Origin: Oceanicella sp. SM1341
GTDB lineage: Bacteria; Pseudomonadota; Alphaproteobacteria; Rhodobacterales; Rhodobacteraceae
Direction: 5' to 3'
DNA length: 64,000 bases
Assembly: GCF_003448965.1 (NCBI RefSeq)
Contig: NZ_QRGC01000017.1
Coordinates: 1 to 64,000 of the forward strand
Part shown: one piece after another, positions 36,474-49,310 of the stretch
How the letters are laid out: every line of letters begins with the position of its first letter
Position numbering within the stretch: position 1 is the stretch's first letter
Made by a program: the position numbers and the translations under genes
Notes under the pieces: model-generated
Seen by the model: the letters and a program-made list of their open reading frames with translations, nothing else
The model's database searches: none
Told to the model about the DNA's origin: nothing

Positions 36474-37109
36474 ATGGCCGAATACGCCCTTCATTGCTTC
36501 GCCCAGTCGGGCAACGCCTACAAGCCCGCCCTGATGCTCACGCTCTGCGGCGCGGAGTGGGAGCCGATCTTCGTCGATTTCTTCAACGGCGCCGCCCGCG
36601 GGCCGGAGTACATGGCGCTCAACCCCATGGCCGAGGTGCCCACCCTGCAGCACGGGGCCCTCACCCTCAGCCAGTCCGGCGTCATCCTCGACTATCTCAC
36701 CGGCACGCTCGGCCGCTTCGGCCCCGAGACCGAGGAAGAGCGCCGCGAGATCCTGCGCTGGACCCTCTGGGACAACCACAAGCTCACCGCCAACATCGCC
36801 ACCGCCCGGTTCCTCTCCAATTTCGCCCCCGAGAAGGCGCGCAACCCGGACGTGATCGCCTTCCTCACCGGCCGCTGGCGCGCGGCGATGAAGGTGCTCG
36901 AGGCGCATCTCGCCAGCCGCGCGTGGATTGCGGCACCGCGCCCCACCACCGCTGACCTTTCGTGCTGCGGCTACATATTCTACGGCGAGGAGTTCGGCTT
37001 CGATCCGGCCGAGTTCCCCGCCGTCGCCGCCTGGGCGGAGCGCATCCGCGCCCTGCCCGGCTGGAAACACCCCTACGACCTGATGCCGGGCCATCCCCTG
37101 CCCGGCTGA
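36474..37109 (+). CDS. Glutathione S-transferase family protein
   Basis: 211 residues starting MAEYALHCFAQSGNAYKPAL. A thioredoxin-like N-terminal domain (LNPMAEVPTLQHG with the cis-Pro, then SQSGVILDYL) is followed by the all-helical C-terminal domain (AAPRPTTADLSCCGYIFYG). The residue at the usual catalytic Ser/Cys position near residue 12 is Ser. It may detoxify lipid peroxidation products or handle a thiol adduct of an acyl intermediate, given its place inside the beta-oxidation operon; no direct evidence for that. Confidence 0.92.
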   Translation: MAEYALHCFAQSGNAYKPALMLTLCGAEWEPIFVDFFNGAARGPEYMALNPMAEVPTLQHGALTLSQSGVILDYLTGTLGRFGPETEEERREILRWTLWDNHKLTANIATARFLSNFAPEKARNPDVIAFLTGRWRAAMKVLEAHLASRAWIAAPRPTTADLSCCGYIFYGEEFGFDPAEFPAVAAWAERIRALPGWKHPYDLMPGHPLPG

Positions 37110-37125
37110 CACGCAGGAGACGCTC

Positions 37126-38337
<1,212 letters not shown>

Positions 38338-38340
38338 GCC

Positions 38341-38826
38341 ATGCCGCGCATCCGCCCCGAGAGCCTGGAGAGCTACAGCGGCACCGGCTACCCGCCGCCG
38401 CATGACGCCGGCATGGGCCGCTACAGCGCGCGGGATCTCGGCGATGCCGCCGGCCTCACCCAGTTCGGCGTGGTGCTGCAGACACTGGAGCCCGGCGCCG
38501 CCTCCTCCATCCGCCACTGGCACGAGGCGGAGGACGAGTTCGTCTGGCTGCTCTCCGGCGCGCTCACGGTGGAGGAGGACCACGAGAGCTACCCGCTCGC
38601 CCCCGGCGAGGGTGCGGGCTGGAAGGCCGGCGTGCCGGTGCACCACCGGCTGGTGAACCACACCGACGCGCCCGCCACCTATCTCGTGGTCGGCACCCGC
38701 GCGTGGCAGGATTGCTGCCACTATGCCGACATCGACCTCGTCCTCCGCCGCGATGCCGGTAGCGACAGCGACCGCTTTACCCGCCGCGACGGCACCCCGC
38801 TGCCCCGCAAGGAGCGAGACACATGA
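38341..38826 (+). CDS. Cupin-domain protein in the beta-oxidation operon
   Basis: 161 residues starting [21 protein letters not shown] single cupin domain with metal-binding motif 1 [15 protein letters not shown] (two His and Glu) and motif 2 [20 protein letters not shown]. Its biochemical function is unknown; it may be a metal-dependent sensor or isomerase. Its stop codon overlaps the FadJ start by four bases (ATGA) and it follows the thiolase by three bases, so it is translated with the pathway enzymes. Confidence 0.9.
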   Translation: MPRIRPESLESYSGTGYPPPHDAGMGRYSARDLGDAAGLTQFGVVLQTLEPGAASSIRHWHEAEDEFVWLLSGALTVEEDHESYPLAPGEGAGWKAGVPVHHRLVNHTDAPATYLVVGTRAWQDCCHYADIDLVLRRDAGSDSDRFTRRDGTPLPRKERDT

Positions 38827-41021
38827 CCGATTTCCACTACCTCTCCGACGACGCCGGCATCGCCACCATCCTGTGGGACCAGCCGGACACCGCGATGAAC
38901 GTGCTCACCTTCGAGGCGCTGGAGGAGCTCTCCACCCATCTCGAGCGCGCGCTCGCCGATGACGCGGTGAAGGGCATCGTGGTGACCTCCGGGAAGAAGG
39001 ATTTCGCCGGCGGCATGGACCTGCGGGTGCTCGGCGCCCTGCGCGCCGCCTCGGCCAGCGCGCCGGGGAAGGCGCTGTTCGAGGGGCTGATGAAGATGCA
39101 CGGCGTGCTGCGCCGGCTCGAGCGCGCGGGCGCCGACCCGAAGACCGGCAAGGGCGGCAAGCCGGTGGCCTGGGCCTCGCCCGGCACCGCCGCGGGCATC
39201 GGGCTCGAGATCGCGCTCGCCTGCCACCGCCGCTTCGTGGCCGATGCGCCGCGCGCGCGGCTCGGGCTGCCGGAGATCAAGGTGGGGCTGTTCCCCGGCG
39301 CCGGCGGCACCATGCGCGTGTCGCGCATGCTGGGGCTGATGGCCTCCGCGCCCATCCTGCTGGAAGGCAAGATGATGAAACCCGCCGAGGCGCTCGATTT
39401 CGGCCTGATCGACGAGGTCACCGAGCCCGAGGCGCTGCTGGAGACCGCCCGCGCCTGGGTGCTCTCGGCAAAGCCGGACGAGCTGATCAAGCCCTGGGAC
39501 CGCAAGGGCTGGAAGATGCCCGGCGGCGCGCCCTACACCGCGCCCGGCTTTCCCACCTTCGTGGGGGCGGCGGCGATGGTGCATGGCCGCACGCAGGGCG
39601 TCTACCCGGCGGCGAAGGCGCTGCTCTCGGCCATCTACGAGGGCGCGCTGGTGCCCTTCGACACCGCGCTGAGGATCGAGGCGAGGCACTTCGTCTCCGT
39701 CATCCTCGACCCCTCGTCGGAGGCGATGATCCGCTCGCTGTTCCTCTCCAAGCAGGCGCTGGAGAAGGGCGCCCTGCGCCCCGAGGGCGTGGCCGACCGC
39801 AAGGTCTCCCGCCTCGGGGTGATCGGGGCGGGCATGATGGGCGCCGGCATCGCCCAGGTGGCCGCCGCCGCCGGCATCGACGTGGTGCTGCTCGACCGCG
39901 ACGCGGAGGCCGCCGAGGCCGGCCGCGCCGGCATCGCGAAGCGGCTGGAGGCGAGCGTCGACCGCGGCCGCCTCGCGCCCGGGGCGCGCGACGCCGCCCT
40001 CGCCCGCATCACCGCCGGGGCCGACATGGGCCTGCTCGCCGGCGCCGACCTCGTGATCGAGGCGGTGTTCGAGGACCCTGCCGTGAAGGCGCCGGTGCTC
40101 TCGGCCGCCGAAGGCCAGCTCGGGCCGCAGGCGACGCTGGCCACCAACACCTCCACCCTGCCGGTCTCCGGCCTCGCGAAGGCGAGCGCCCGGCCGGAAA
40201 ACTTCATCGGCATCCATTTCTTCTCGCCGGTGGACCGGATGATGCTGGTGGAGATCATCCGCGGCAAGCAGACCGGCGATGCCGCCGTGGCCCGCGCGCT
40301 CGACTTCGTGCGCCAGATCGGCAAGACCCCGATCGTGGTGAACGACGCGCGCTTCTTCTACGCCAACCGCTGCATCATCCCCTACATCAACGAGGGCGTG
40401 ATGCTCGTCGCCGAAGGCGTGAACCCGGTGCTGGTGGAGCATGCCGCCACCGGCATGGGCATGCCGCTCGGGCCCCTGCAGCTCGTCGACGAAACCTCGA
40501 TCGACCTCGCCGCCCGCATCGCGCGGGCCACGAGCGCCGCCGGCGAAGGCCGGCCGCCCAGCGCCGCGGATGACGTGATCTTCACGCTCGAAGGCGAGGG
40601 CCGGCTGGGGCGCAAGGCGAAGGCCGGCTTCTATGCCTATGACGAGGCAGGCAAACGCACCGGCCTCTGGCCCGGGCTCGCCGGCCATTGGCCGATGGCA
40701 CCCGAGCAGCCGGGGGTGGAGGAGGTGCGCCACCGCCTCATCCTCATCCAGGTGCTGGAGGCCCTGCGCGCGCTCGAGGAGGGCGTGCTCACGGATGTGC
40801 GCGCCGGCGATGTGGGCGCCATCCTCGGCTGGGGCTTCATGCCCTGGTCGGGCGGGCCGTTCTCCTGGGTCGACATGACCGGGCCCGGCCGGGTGCTGGA
40901 AATGGCCGAAGAGCTCGCCGCCCGCTGCGGCCCGCGCTTCGCCCCCCCCGCCCTGCTGCGCGACATGGCCACCGGTGAGCGCCGCTTCTACCCCGGCGCC
41001 ACCCGCCGCGACGCCGCCTGA
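38823..41021 (+). CDS. Bifunctional 3-hydroxyacyl-CoA dehydrogenase/enoyl-CoA hydratase (FadJ-like)
   Basis: 732 residues. The N-terminal third is an enoyl-CoA hydratase/isomerase domain (KKDFAGGMDLRVLGAL, then LGLPEIKVGLFPGAGGT with the catalytic Glu). The middle is the NAD-binding 3-hydroxyacyl-CoA dehydrogenase (VIGAGMMGAGIAQVAAAAG, residues ~337-355), with FIGIHFFSPVDRM and FYANRCIIPY. It performs steps two and three of beta-oxidation together. It overlaps the cupin gene and completes the FadE-GST-FadA-cupin-FadJ operon. Confidence 0.96.
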   Translation: MTDFHYLSDDAGIATILWDQPDTAMNVLTFEALEELSTHLERALADDAVKGIVVTSGKKDFAGGMDLRVLGALRAASASAPGKALFEGLMKMHGVLRRLERAGADPKTGKGGKPVAWASPGTAAGIGLEIALACHRRFVADAPRARLGLPEIKVGLFPGAGGTMRVSRMLGLMASAPILLEGKMMKPAEALDFGLIDEVTEPEALLETARAWVLSAKPDELIKPWDRKGWKMPGGAPYTAPGFPTFVGAAAMVHGRTQGVYPAAKALLSAIYEGALVPFDTALRIEARHFVSVILDPSSEAMIRSLFLSKQALEKGALRPEGVADRKVSRLGVIGAGMMGAGIAQVAAAAGIDVVLLDRDAEAAEAGRAGIAKRLEASVDRGRLAPGARDAALARITAGADMGLLAGADLVIEAVFEDPAVKAPVLSAAEGQLGPQATLATNTSTLPVSGLAKASARPENFIGIHFFSPVDRMMLVEIIRGKQTGDAAVARALDFVRQIGKTPIVVNDARFFYANRCIIPYINEGVMLVAEGVNPVLVEHAATGMGMPLGPLQLVDETSIDLAARIARATSAAGEGRPPSAADDVIFTLEGEGRLGRKAKAGFYAYDEAGKRTGLWPGLAGHWPMAPEQPGVEEVRHRLILIQVLEALRALEEGVLTDVRAGDVGAILGWGFMPWSGGPFSWVDMTGPGRVLEMAEELAARCGPRFAPPALLRDMATGERRFYPGATRRDAA

Positions 41022-41299
41022 GGCACGACAGGCCGCATCTGCCCGGCCCGCCCGCGGACAGCCGAAGGCCGACTGTCCGGCGCGCCGGGGATGGCCCCCG
41101 CGCGCCGCCGTGCCCGGCTCCGGGAGCGTGACGCCCGGGCGGCCGGCGCAGCGGGGCCGCGCGCCGGCGCATGCCCGCAAGCTCCTGCCCGCGAGTCCCC
41201 TGCACGTAAGAATGAGCGGCGAAGCCCGCGCTTCGTGCTACCCTTCTTCCCCAGAGGCCGGAAAAGGCCCGGGGCAAGTCCACATGGGAGGACACGCGA

Positions 41300-42922
41300 A
41301 TGCACAACCTGATGCAGGACTGGGAGATGCGCGTCACGCATATCCTCGACCACGCGGCGCGCTACCACGCCGGCCGGCGGCTCGCCGGGCGCAGCGCGGA
41401 GGGGGAGCTCGTCGAGAGCAGTTACGGCGCCCTGCGCGAAGGCGCGCTGCGTGTCACCCAGGCGCTCAGGCGCGACGGCATCGGCAAGGGCGACGTGGTG
41501 GGCGTGATGGCCTGGAACACGCCCCGCATGATGGAGCTGTGGTACGGCATCCCCGGCGCCGGCGCGGTGCTGCACACGCTCAACCCGCGGCTCTTCGCCG
41601 ACCAGCTCGTCTACATCATCAACCACGCCGGCGCGACGGTGATGATGGTCGATGCCGACCTGCTGCCGGTGCTCGAGGCCATCGCCGACCGGCTGCCGAA
41701 GATCCGCCGCTGGATCGTGCTCACCGACACGGCCCGCATGCCCGCCACCGCCCTGCCCGCCATCAGCTACGAGGAGTGGCGCGCCGGCACCGATGGCGAC
41801 ACCGGCTGGACCGGGGGCTCCGAGCGCGAGGCCTGCGGCATCTGCTACACCTCCGGCACCACCGGCAATCCCAAGGGCGTGGTCTATACCCACCGCTCCA
41901 ACGTGCTGCATGCCCTCACCGCCCAGGCGCGCGACATGCTCGGCCTCGCCTCCACCGACACGCTCATGCCCGTGGTGCCGCTGTTCCACGCCAACGGCTG
42001 GTCCTGCGCCTATTCCGCGCCGATGTCGGGCGCGGCGATGGTGATGCCGGGGCGCGACATGAGCCCCGCCGCGCTCTACGAGATGCTCTCGCTCGGGGTC
42101 ACCATCACCGCCGCGGTGCCGACCATCTGGCTGGGCCTGCTGCAGTATCTCGAGGAAAACCGCCTCGGGCTGCCGCATCTCGACCGGGTGGTGATCGGCG
42201 GCTCCTCCTGCCCGCGCGCGGTGATCGAGGCCTTCCAGGACCGCTACGGCGTGAAGGTGCTGCACGCCTGGGGCATGACCGAGATGTCGCCGCTGGGCAC
42301 GGTCTGCACCTTCAAGCCCGAGGTGGAGGCCCTCGCCCCCGAGGCCCGGCTCGACACCCAGGAGACCGTTGGCCACCCGCCCTTCGGCATCGAGCTCGCC
42401 ATCACCGACGATGCCGGCACCCCCCTGCCGCAGGACGGCCGCACGCAGGGCCGGCTGAAGGCCCGCGGCCCCGCCGTGCTGCGCCGCTACCTGCACGAGG
42501 AGGAGGACGCGCTCTGCCCGCAGGGCTGGTTCGACACCGGCGACATGGCGACCATGGACCCGCTGGGCTACGTGCGCATCACCGACCGCTCGAAGGACGT
42601 GATCAAGTCCGGCGGCGAGTGGATCTCCTCGATCGAGCTGGAAAACGCCGCCGTGGGCCACCCGGACGTGGCCGAGGCCGCCGCCATCGGCATCCCCCAC
42701 CCGAAATGGGACGAGCGCCCGCTGCTCGTGGTGGTGCCGCGCCCGGGCCGGACGCCGGAGAAACAGTCGATCCTCGACCTCATCGGCACCCGCTTCGCCC
42801 GCTGGCAGGTGCCCGACGACGTGCTCTTCGTCTCCGAGATCCCGCACACGGCCACCGGCAAGATCTCCAAGCTCACCCTGCGCCGGCAGCTCGCCGAGAT
42901 GAACTACGTCGCCCCGGAATGA
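41300..42922 (+). CDS. Fatty-acid (long/medium-chain) CoA ligase
   Basis: 540 residues starting MHNLMQDWEMRVTHILDHAA. The AMP-binding motif YTSGTTGNPKGVVYTHRSN is near residue 190; also LHAWGMTEMSPLG, GWFDTGDMA, RSKDVIKSGGEW and the C-terminal catalytic lysine in TGKISKLTLRR. It activates a fatty acid, or a short-chain acid such as the DmdB-type methylmercaptopropionate, to the CoA thioester. It lies 278 bases after FadJ with its own GGGAGG site, so it may be part of the same regulon but a separate transcript. Confidence 0.92.
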   Translation: MHNLMQDWEMRVTHILDHAARYHAGRRLAGRSAEGELVESSYGALREGALRVTQALRRDGIGKGDVVGVMAWNTPRMMELWYGIPGAGAVLHTLNPRLFADQLVYIINHAGATVMMVDADLLPVLEAIADRLPKIRRWIVLTDTARMPATALPAISYEEWRAGTDGDTGWTGGSEREACGICYTSGTTGNPKGVVYTHRSNVLHALTAQARDMLGLASTDTLMPVVPLFHANGWSCAYSAPMSGAAMVMPGRDMSPAALYEMLSLGVTITAAVPTIWLGLLQYLEENRLGLPHLDRVVIGGSSCPRAVIEAFQDRYGVKVLHAWGMTEMSPLGTVCTFKPEVEALAPEARLDTQETVGHPPFGIELAITDDAGTPLPQDGRTQGRLKARGPAVLRRYLHEEEDALCPQGWFDTGDMATMDPLGYVRITDRSKDVIKSGGEWISSIELENAAVGHPDVAEAAAIGIPHPKWDERPLLVVVPRPGRTPEKQSILDLIGTRFARWQVPDDVLFVSEIPHTATGKISKLTLRRQLAEMNYVAPE

Positions 42923-43148
42923 CCCCGTGCCGGGGGCCGGCAGCGCGGCTCCCGCACCACAGTCGCGCGCAACCCGCGCGCGCGGGCGCTTTGGCGGATG
43001 ACCTTCCCCCGCCGCCTTGCTAGGCTGCCTCCCGAGCGCTTCGCCCGGAAAGAATGCATGAAATGACCCCCCCTTCCCTGCCCTCCGCCCCGGGCAGCGC
43101 CAGACCGGCCGCCCGCAGCCCCAAGGCCCGCAGGAGCGCCCTGCACTG

Positions 43149-44246
43149 ATGTCCCGCACCGCTCTCGAACGTTACGCGCTGCTCGAGGCGCTCGGCCTCT
43201 ATTTCGACGGCTCGGGCGAGCCCCCGCGCGAGGTGGTGGTGAAGTTCGGCGAGGCCACGCTCACCCTGCTGGGCACCGACGACCTGCCGATCACCCACTG
43301 GGCGCTGGCCTCGCTGCGCCGGCTGCCCGGCTCGATGCCCGGCGGCACGCTGCACCTCGCCCCCGGGCTGGAGAGCGAGGAGCGGCTGGAAGTCTCCGAC
43401 CCCGACATGATCGAGGCGCTCACCCTCGTGTGCCGCGACCTTGACGGCCCGCCGCCGCCGCGCAGCCGCACGCCGCTGCGCCTGCTCACCGGCACGGCCA
43501 CGCTGGTGGTCGCGCTGGTGGCGCTCTACCTCGCGGTGCCGCTGCTCGCCACGCAGATCGCGCTGCTGGTGCCGCAGGCCCGCCAGCAGATGCTCGGCCG
43601 CGCCATGGTGACCGACCTGCGTGACACGCTCGGCGACGGCAGCCCGGTGCGCGTCTGCGACGCGCCGGAGGGCGTTCGCGCCATGTCGCGGCTCATGACC
43701 CGCCTCACCCGCAACGATGCCGAGGGCGGCCGCATCACCGTTCACGTGCTCGACCACCCGATGCAGAGCGTCTTCGCCGTGCCCGGCCGGCGCATCCTGG
43801 TGTTTCGCGGGCTGATCGAGGCGGCACAGAGCCCGGAGGAACTGGCCGGCCTGCTCGCCCATGCCATGGGCCACGTGCTGGCGGAGGACCCCACGGGCCG
43901 TGCCCTCGCCCTCGCCCGGCCGCTGGAGATGCTCGACATCCTCTTCGGACGCATCGACCCCGAAACGGTCGCCCGCCTCGCCGCCGACCTGCCGCGCACC
44001 GATTACGACGACGAGACCGAGGCCGCCGCCATCGCCCGCGCCGCCGGGCTGCTGCGCGAGGCCGGCCTGCCGCAGGACGCCGGCCGCGAGCTGCTCATCC
44101 GCCTCACGGAGGAAGGCGACGGCCCCCTGCCCCATGCCGCCCGCCATGTCGCCGGCGCCCCGCCGGCGGAGGCGGACGACACCCGCTTCCTCCCCGCCCT
44201 CGACGACCAGGACTGGGTGGCCCTGCGCGGCATCTGCGACCGCTGA
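43149..44246 (+). CDS. M48-like membrane protein with degenerate active site (HAMGH)
   Basis: 365 residues: an N-terminal ~105-residue domain (YFDGSGEPPREVVVKFGEAT; DUF7092-like), a membrane helix at ~113-140, then an M48-type domain. The zinc-protease motif HExxH reads H238-A239-M240-G241-H242 (LLAHAMGHVLAEDP); the catalytic Glu is Ala (GCC at 43863-43865). The third-ligand region, usually E-x-EAD, reads DETEAAA. The rest of the fold (VFAVPGRRILVFRGLIEAAQ) is intact, so this is probably a pseudo-protease, not a decayed gene. Confidence 0.8.
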   Translation: MSRTALERYALLEALGLYFDGSGEPPREVVVKFGEATLTLLGTDDLPITHWALASLRRLPGSMPGGTLHLAPGLESEERLEVSDPDMIEALTLVCRDLDGPPPPRSRTPLRLLTGTATLVVALVALYLAVPLLATQIALLVPQARQQMLGRAMVTDLRDTLGDGSPVRVCDAPEGVRAMSRLMTRLTRNDAEGGRITVHVLDHPMQSVFAVPGRRILVFRGLIEAAQSPEELAGLLAHAMGHVLAEDPTGRALALARPLEMLDILFGRIDPETVARLAADLPRTDYDDETEAAAIARAAGLLREAGLPQDAGRELLIRLTEEGDGPLPHAARHVAGAPPAEADDTRFLPALDDQDWVALRGICDR

Positions 44247-44393
44247 GCGCGGGGCCGCGGCCGCATCGCCCCGGGCGCCCCCAGCGGGCGCGGCGCCCGT
44301 TTCTCCGGACAGCGCATCTGCGGACCCGCCGCGCCCGGGGCGCGGCAAACCCCCGACCCGGCCCCTCCGGGCCGGATGCCCTGCCGGTACGCC

Positions 44394-46852
<2,459 letters not shown>

Positions 46853-47554
46853 TCAGCCCGCCATCGCGGCCTGGGAGGGGATCGGGTCGCGCAGCACGTA
46901 GCCGCGGCCCCAGACGGTCTCGATGTAGTTGTCACCTTCCGTGGCCACCGCGAGCTTCTTGCGCAGCTTGCAGATGAACACGTCGATGATCTTCAGCTCC
47001 GGCTCGTCCATGCCGCCGTAGAGATGATTGAGGAACATCTCCTTGGTGAGCGTGGTGCCCTTGCGCAGCGAGAGCAGCTCGAGCATCTGGTATTCCTTGC
47101 CGGTGAGCGGCACGGGCTTGCCGGCCACGTCCACCGTCTTGGCATCGAGGTTCACCCGCACCTTGCCGGTCTCGATCACCGACTGGGCGTGGCCCTTGGA
47201 GCGCCGCACGATGGCGTGGATCCGCGCCACCAGCTCGTCGCTGTTGAAGGGCTTGGTCATGTAGTCATCGGCGCCGACGCCGAAACCGCGGATCTTGTTC
47301 TCGGTGTCATCGAGACCCGAGAGAATCAGGATCGGCGTCGCGATCTTCGAGACCCGGAGCTGGCGCAGAACCTCGTAGCCGGTCATGTCCGGCAGGTTCA
47401 GGTCCAGCAGGATCAGGTCGTAGTCGTAGAGACGTGCGAGATCAATTCCCTCCTCACCCAGGTCCGTTGTGTACACATTCAGGTTCGCCTTGCTGAGCAT
47501 CATCTCGATGCTGCGCGAGGTCGTCGGGTCATCCTCAACCAGTAGAACACGCAT
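46853..47554 (-). CDS. ctrA: Cell-cycle response regulator CtrA
   Basis: 233 residues starting [20 protein letters not shown]. The receiver domain has phosphoacceptor Asp51 ([14 protein letters not shown]) and Lys in [10 protein letters not shown]; the OmpR-type winged helix includes [20 protein letters not shown] and [15 protein letters not shown], which reads TTAA-N7-TTAA sites. In Rhodobacterales CtrA governs motility and gene transfer agents and is not essential. The SciP gene lies directly upstream on the same strand. A CtrA-box-like sequence sits in its promoter region. Confidence 0.98.
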   Translation of the reverse strand: MRVLLVEDDPTTSRSIEMMLSKANLNVYTTDLGEEGIDLARLYDYDLILLDLNLPDMTGYEVLRQLRVSKIATPILILSGLDDTENKIRGFGVGADDYMTKPFNSDELVARIHAIVRRSKGHAQSVIETGKVRVNLDAKTVDVAGKPVPLTGKEYQMLELLSLRKGTTLTKEMFLNHLYGGMDEPELKIIDVFICKLRKKLAVATEGDNYIETVWGRGYVLRDPIPSQAAMAG

Positions 47555-47612
47555 AGAAACTCTCCTGAGACTGCCTCCCCATCAACAGTTAACCAGTCTG
47601 GAGCGCCAATAG

Positions 47613-47627
47613 TAAACATAGAGTTAC
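47613..47627 (-). promoter_or_regulatory. CtrA-box-like site upstream of ctrA
   Basis: On the minus strand GTAA-CTCTATG-TTTA, matching TTAA-N7-TTAA at six of eight positions with correct seven-base spacing. It lies in the AT-rich stretch 47575-47660, about 60 bases before the ctrA start, where autoregulation would act. The match is imperfect. Confidence 0.4.
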
Positions 47628-47677
47628 CATTGACATTTCATTGCAAAATTGCGTCCGGTGCGGGCACTGTTAGCAGA

Positions 47678-47950
47678 CTAACGGAATGTCTGCATCGTGG
47701 TAACCCTCAGGGCGCGCGCTCCGTGCCGGGCGACCGCGTCGCGCCAGGCATCCAGCTCCTCCATTGACAGGGCATATCGCCTGCACGCCTCCTCGGCGCT
47801 GATCAGGCCCCCGTTGACGGCCGCCACGACCGCAGCCTTGCGGCGCGCGACCCAGCGTTTCGTATCTGCCGGCGGCAGGTCCGAACGCGTTATGACTTCT
47901 CCGTTCAGCCCCGTCGCGAAGACGGGGCCGTTCACCCGTTTGATATACAT
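47678..47950 (-). CDS. sciP: SciP, small CtrA inhibitory protein (DUF1153)
   Basis: 90 residues starting MYIKRVNGPVFATGLNGEVI. It matches the DUF1153/SciP family throughout: SDLPPADTKRWVARRKAAVV, then GLISAEEACRRYALSMEEL (helix-turn-helix) and a C-terminal RVTTMQTFR. In Caulobacter SciP binds CtrA and blocks its activity at target promoters. Located 124 bases upstream of ctrA on the same strand, so a transcript from the sciP promoter may read into ctrA. Complete. Confidence 0.93.
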   Translation of the reverse strand: MYIKRVNGPVFATGLNGEVITRSDLPPADTKRWVARRKAAVVAAVNGGLISAEEACRRYALSMEELDAWRDAVARHGARALRVTTMQTFR

Positions 47951-48027
47951 GTTACCCCACTTAACTCACTCGTATTCACCCGGGGGAAAGGCTAGTCCGA
48001 ATGGCTTAATGGGGGGTGAAACCTCGC

Positions 48028-48055
48028 TTGTGGCGCGCGAGCCCGCGCCTATATA
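48028..48055 (+). promoter_or_regulatory. Predicted promoter of mnmA
   Basis: TTGTGG (48028-48033), a 16-base spacer and TATATA (48050-48055), about 20 bases before the mnmA start codon, leaving a short leader with the AGGAG site. The -10 is strong and the -35 moderate. Confidence 0.6.
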
Positions 48056-48075
48056 AGGGCGCCAAGGAGACGCTC

Positions 48076-49224
48076 ATGGCCAATGCCCTGCCCGCGACGG
48101 GCCTCAACAGCCTCGGATTCGCCAAGCCGCCCGCCGAAACGCGGGTGGTCGTCGCCATGTCCGGCGGGGTGGACAGCTCGGTCGTCGCAGCCCAGCTCAA
48201 GCGCGAGGGCTACGACGTGGTGGGCGTCACCCTCCAGCTCTACGACCACGGCGCCGCCCTGCAGAAGAAGGGTGCCTGCTGCGCGGGCCAGGACATCTAC
48301 GACGCCTCCCGCGTGGCCGAGGTGATGGGCTTCCCGCATTACGTGCTCGATTACGAGAACCGCTTCCGCGAGAGCGTGATCGACGAGTTCGCCGACAGCT
48401 ACCTCGCCGGCGCCACCCCCATTCCCTGCGTGCGCTGCAACGAGCGGGTGAAGTTCCGCGACCTGCTGGAGACCGCGCGTGAGCTCGACGCCGACTGCAT
48501 GGCCACCGGCCATTACGTGCAGCGCTTCGAGGGCGCGCAGGGCCCCGAGCTGCACCGCGCCGCCGACCCCGGGCGCGACCAGTCCTACTTCCTGTTCACC
48601 ACCACGCCCGAGCAGCTCTCCTACCTGCGCTTCCCGCTCGGCCACCTGAAGAGCAAGGCCGAGACCCGGGCGCTCGCCGCCGAGTTCGGCCTCACCGTGG
48701 CCGACAAGCCCGACAGCCAGGACATCTGCTTCGTGCCCGAGGGCGGCTATGCCGACGTGATCGCGAAGCTGCGCCCCGGCGCGGCCGAGCCCGGCGAGAT
48801 CGTGCATCTCGATGGACGCAGGCTGGGCCGCCACGACGGTGTGCTGCATTACACCGTGGGCCAGCGCCGCGGCCTCGGCATCGGCGGCGGCGAGCCGCTC
48901 TACGTGGTGAAGCTCGATCCGGACGCACGGCAGGTCATCGTCGGCCCGCGCGAGGCCCTCGCCATCCGCGAGATCCCGGTGCGCGAGATCAACTGGCTGG
49001 GCCATGTTCCCTTCGAGCAGGCGCCCGAGGGCGGCTGGGAGATGCTGGTGAAGGTGCGCTCCGCCCGGCCGCCGCGGCCCGCGCGCATCCACCCCACCGG
49101 GCCGGACACGGCGCGCGTGGAGCTGCTCTCGGCCGAGGAGGGCGTGGCGCCGGGCCAGGCCTGCGTGTTCTACGCGCCGGAGGGCAACCGGGTGCTGGGC
49201 GGCGGCTGGATCCACCGCGGCTGA
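48076..49224 (+). CDS. mnmA: tRNA-specific 2-thiouridylase MnmA
   Basis: 382 residues starting [20 protein letters not shown]. The PP-loop motif [19 protein letters not shown], the catalytic cysteine in [16 protein letters not shown] (Cys ~118) and the second in [12 protein letters not shown] (~217) are present, with GHYVQR between. It makes s2U34 in tRNA-Lys, -Glu and -Gln using ATP and a sulfur relay. The start at 48076 has AGGAG six bases upstream; the frame upstream to 48016 lies over the promoter and is not used. Divergent from sciP. Confidence 0.97.
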   Translation: MANALPATGLNSLGFAKPPAETRVVVAMSGGVDSSVVAAQLKREGYDVVGVTLQLYDHGAALQKKGACCAGQDIYDASRVAEVMGFPHYVLDYENRFRESVIDEFADSYLAGATPIPCVRCNERVKFRDLLETARELDADCMATGHYVQRFEGAQGPELHRAADPGRDQSYFLFTTTPEQLSYLRFPLGHLKSKAETRALAAEFGLTVADKPDSQDICFVPEGGYADVIAKLRPGAAEPGEIVHLDGRRLGRHDGVLHYTVGQRRGLGIGGGEPLYVVKLDPDARQVIVGPREALAIREIPVREINWLGHVPFEQAPEGGWEMLVKVRSARPPRPARIHPTGPDTARVELLSAEEGVAPGQACVFYAPEGNRVLGGGWIHRG

Positions 49225-49310
49225 GGGCCGCCGCGGGGGTTCTGGACACTCGGCAAGCCGCGGCATAGCCTCTGGCCCGAAGTCCGAACCTCCCCGAAAG
49301 GAGCCCCCGC

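Noticed and set aside
47574..47677. Exact TTAA-N7-TTAA CtrA site between sciP and ctrA
   Set aside because: Only a 6/8 match (47613-47627) is present; GTTAAC at 47587-47592 has no partner at the right spacing.
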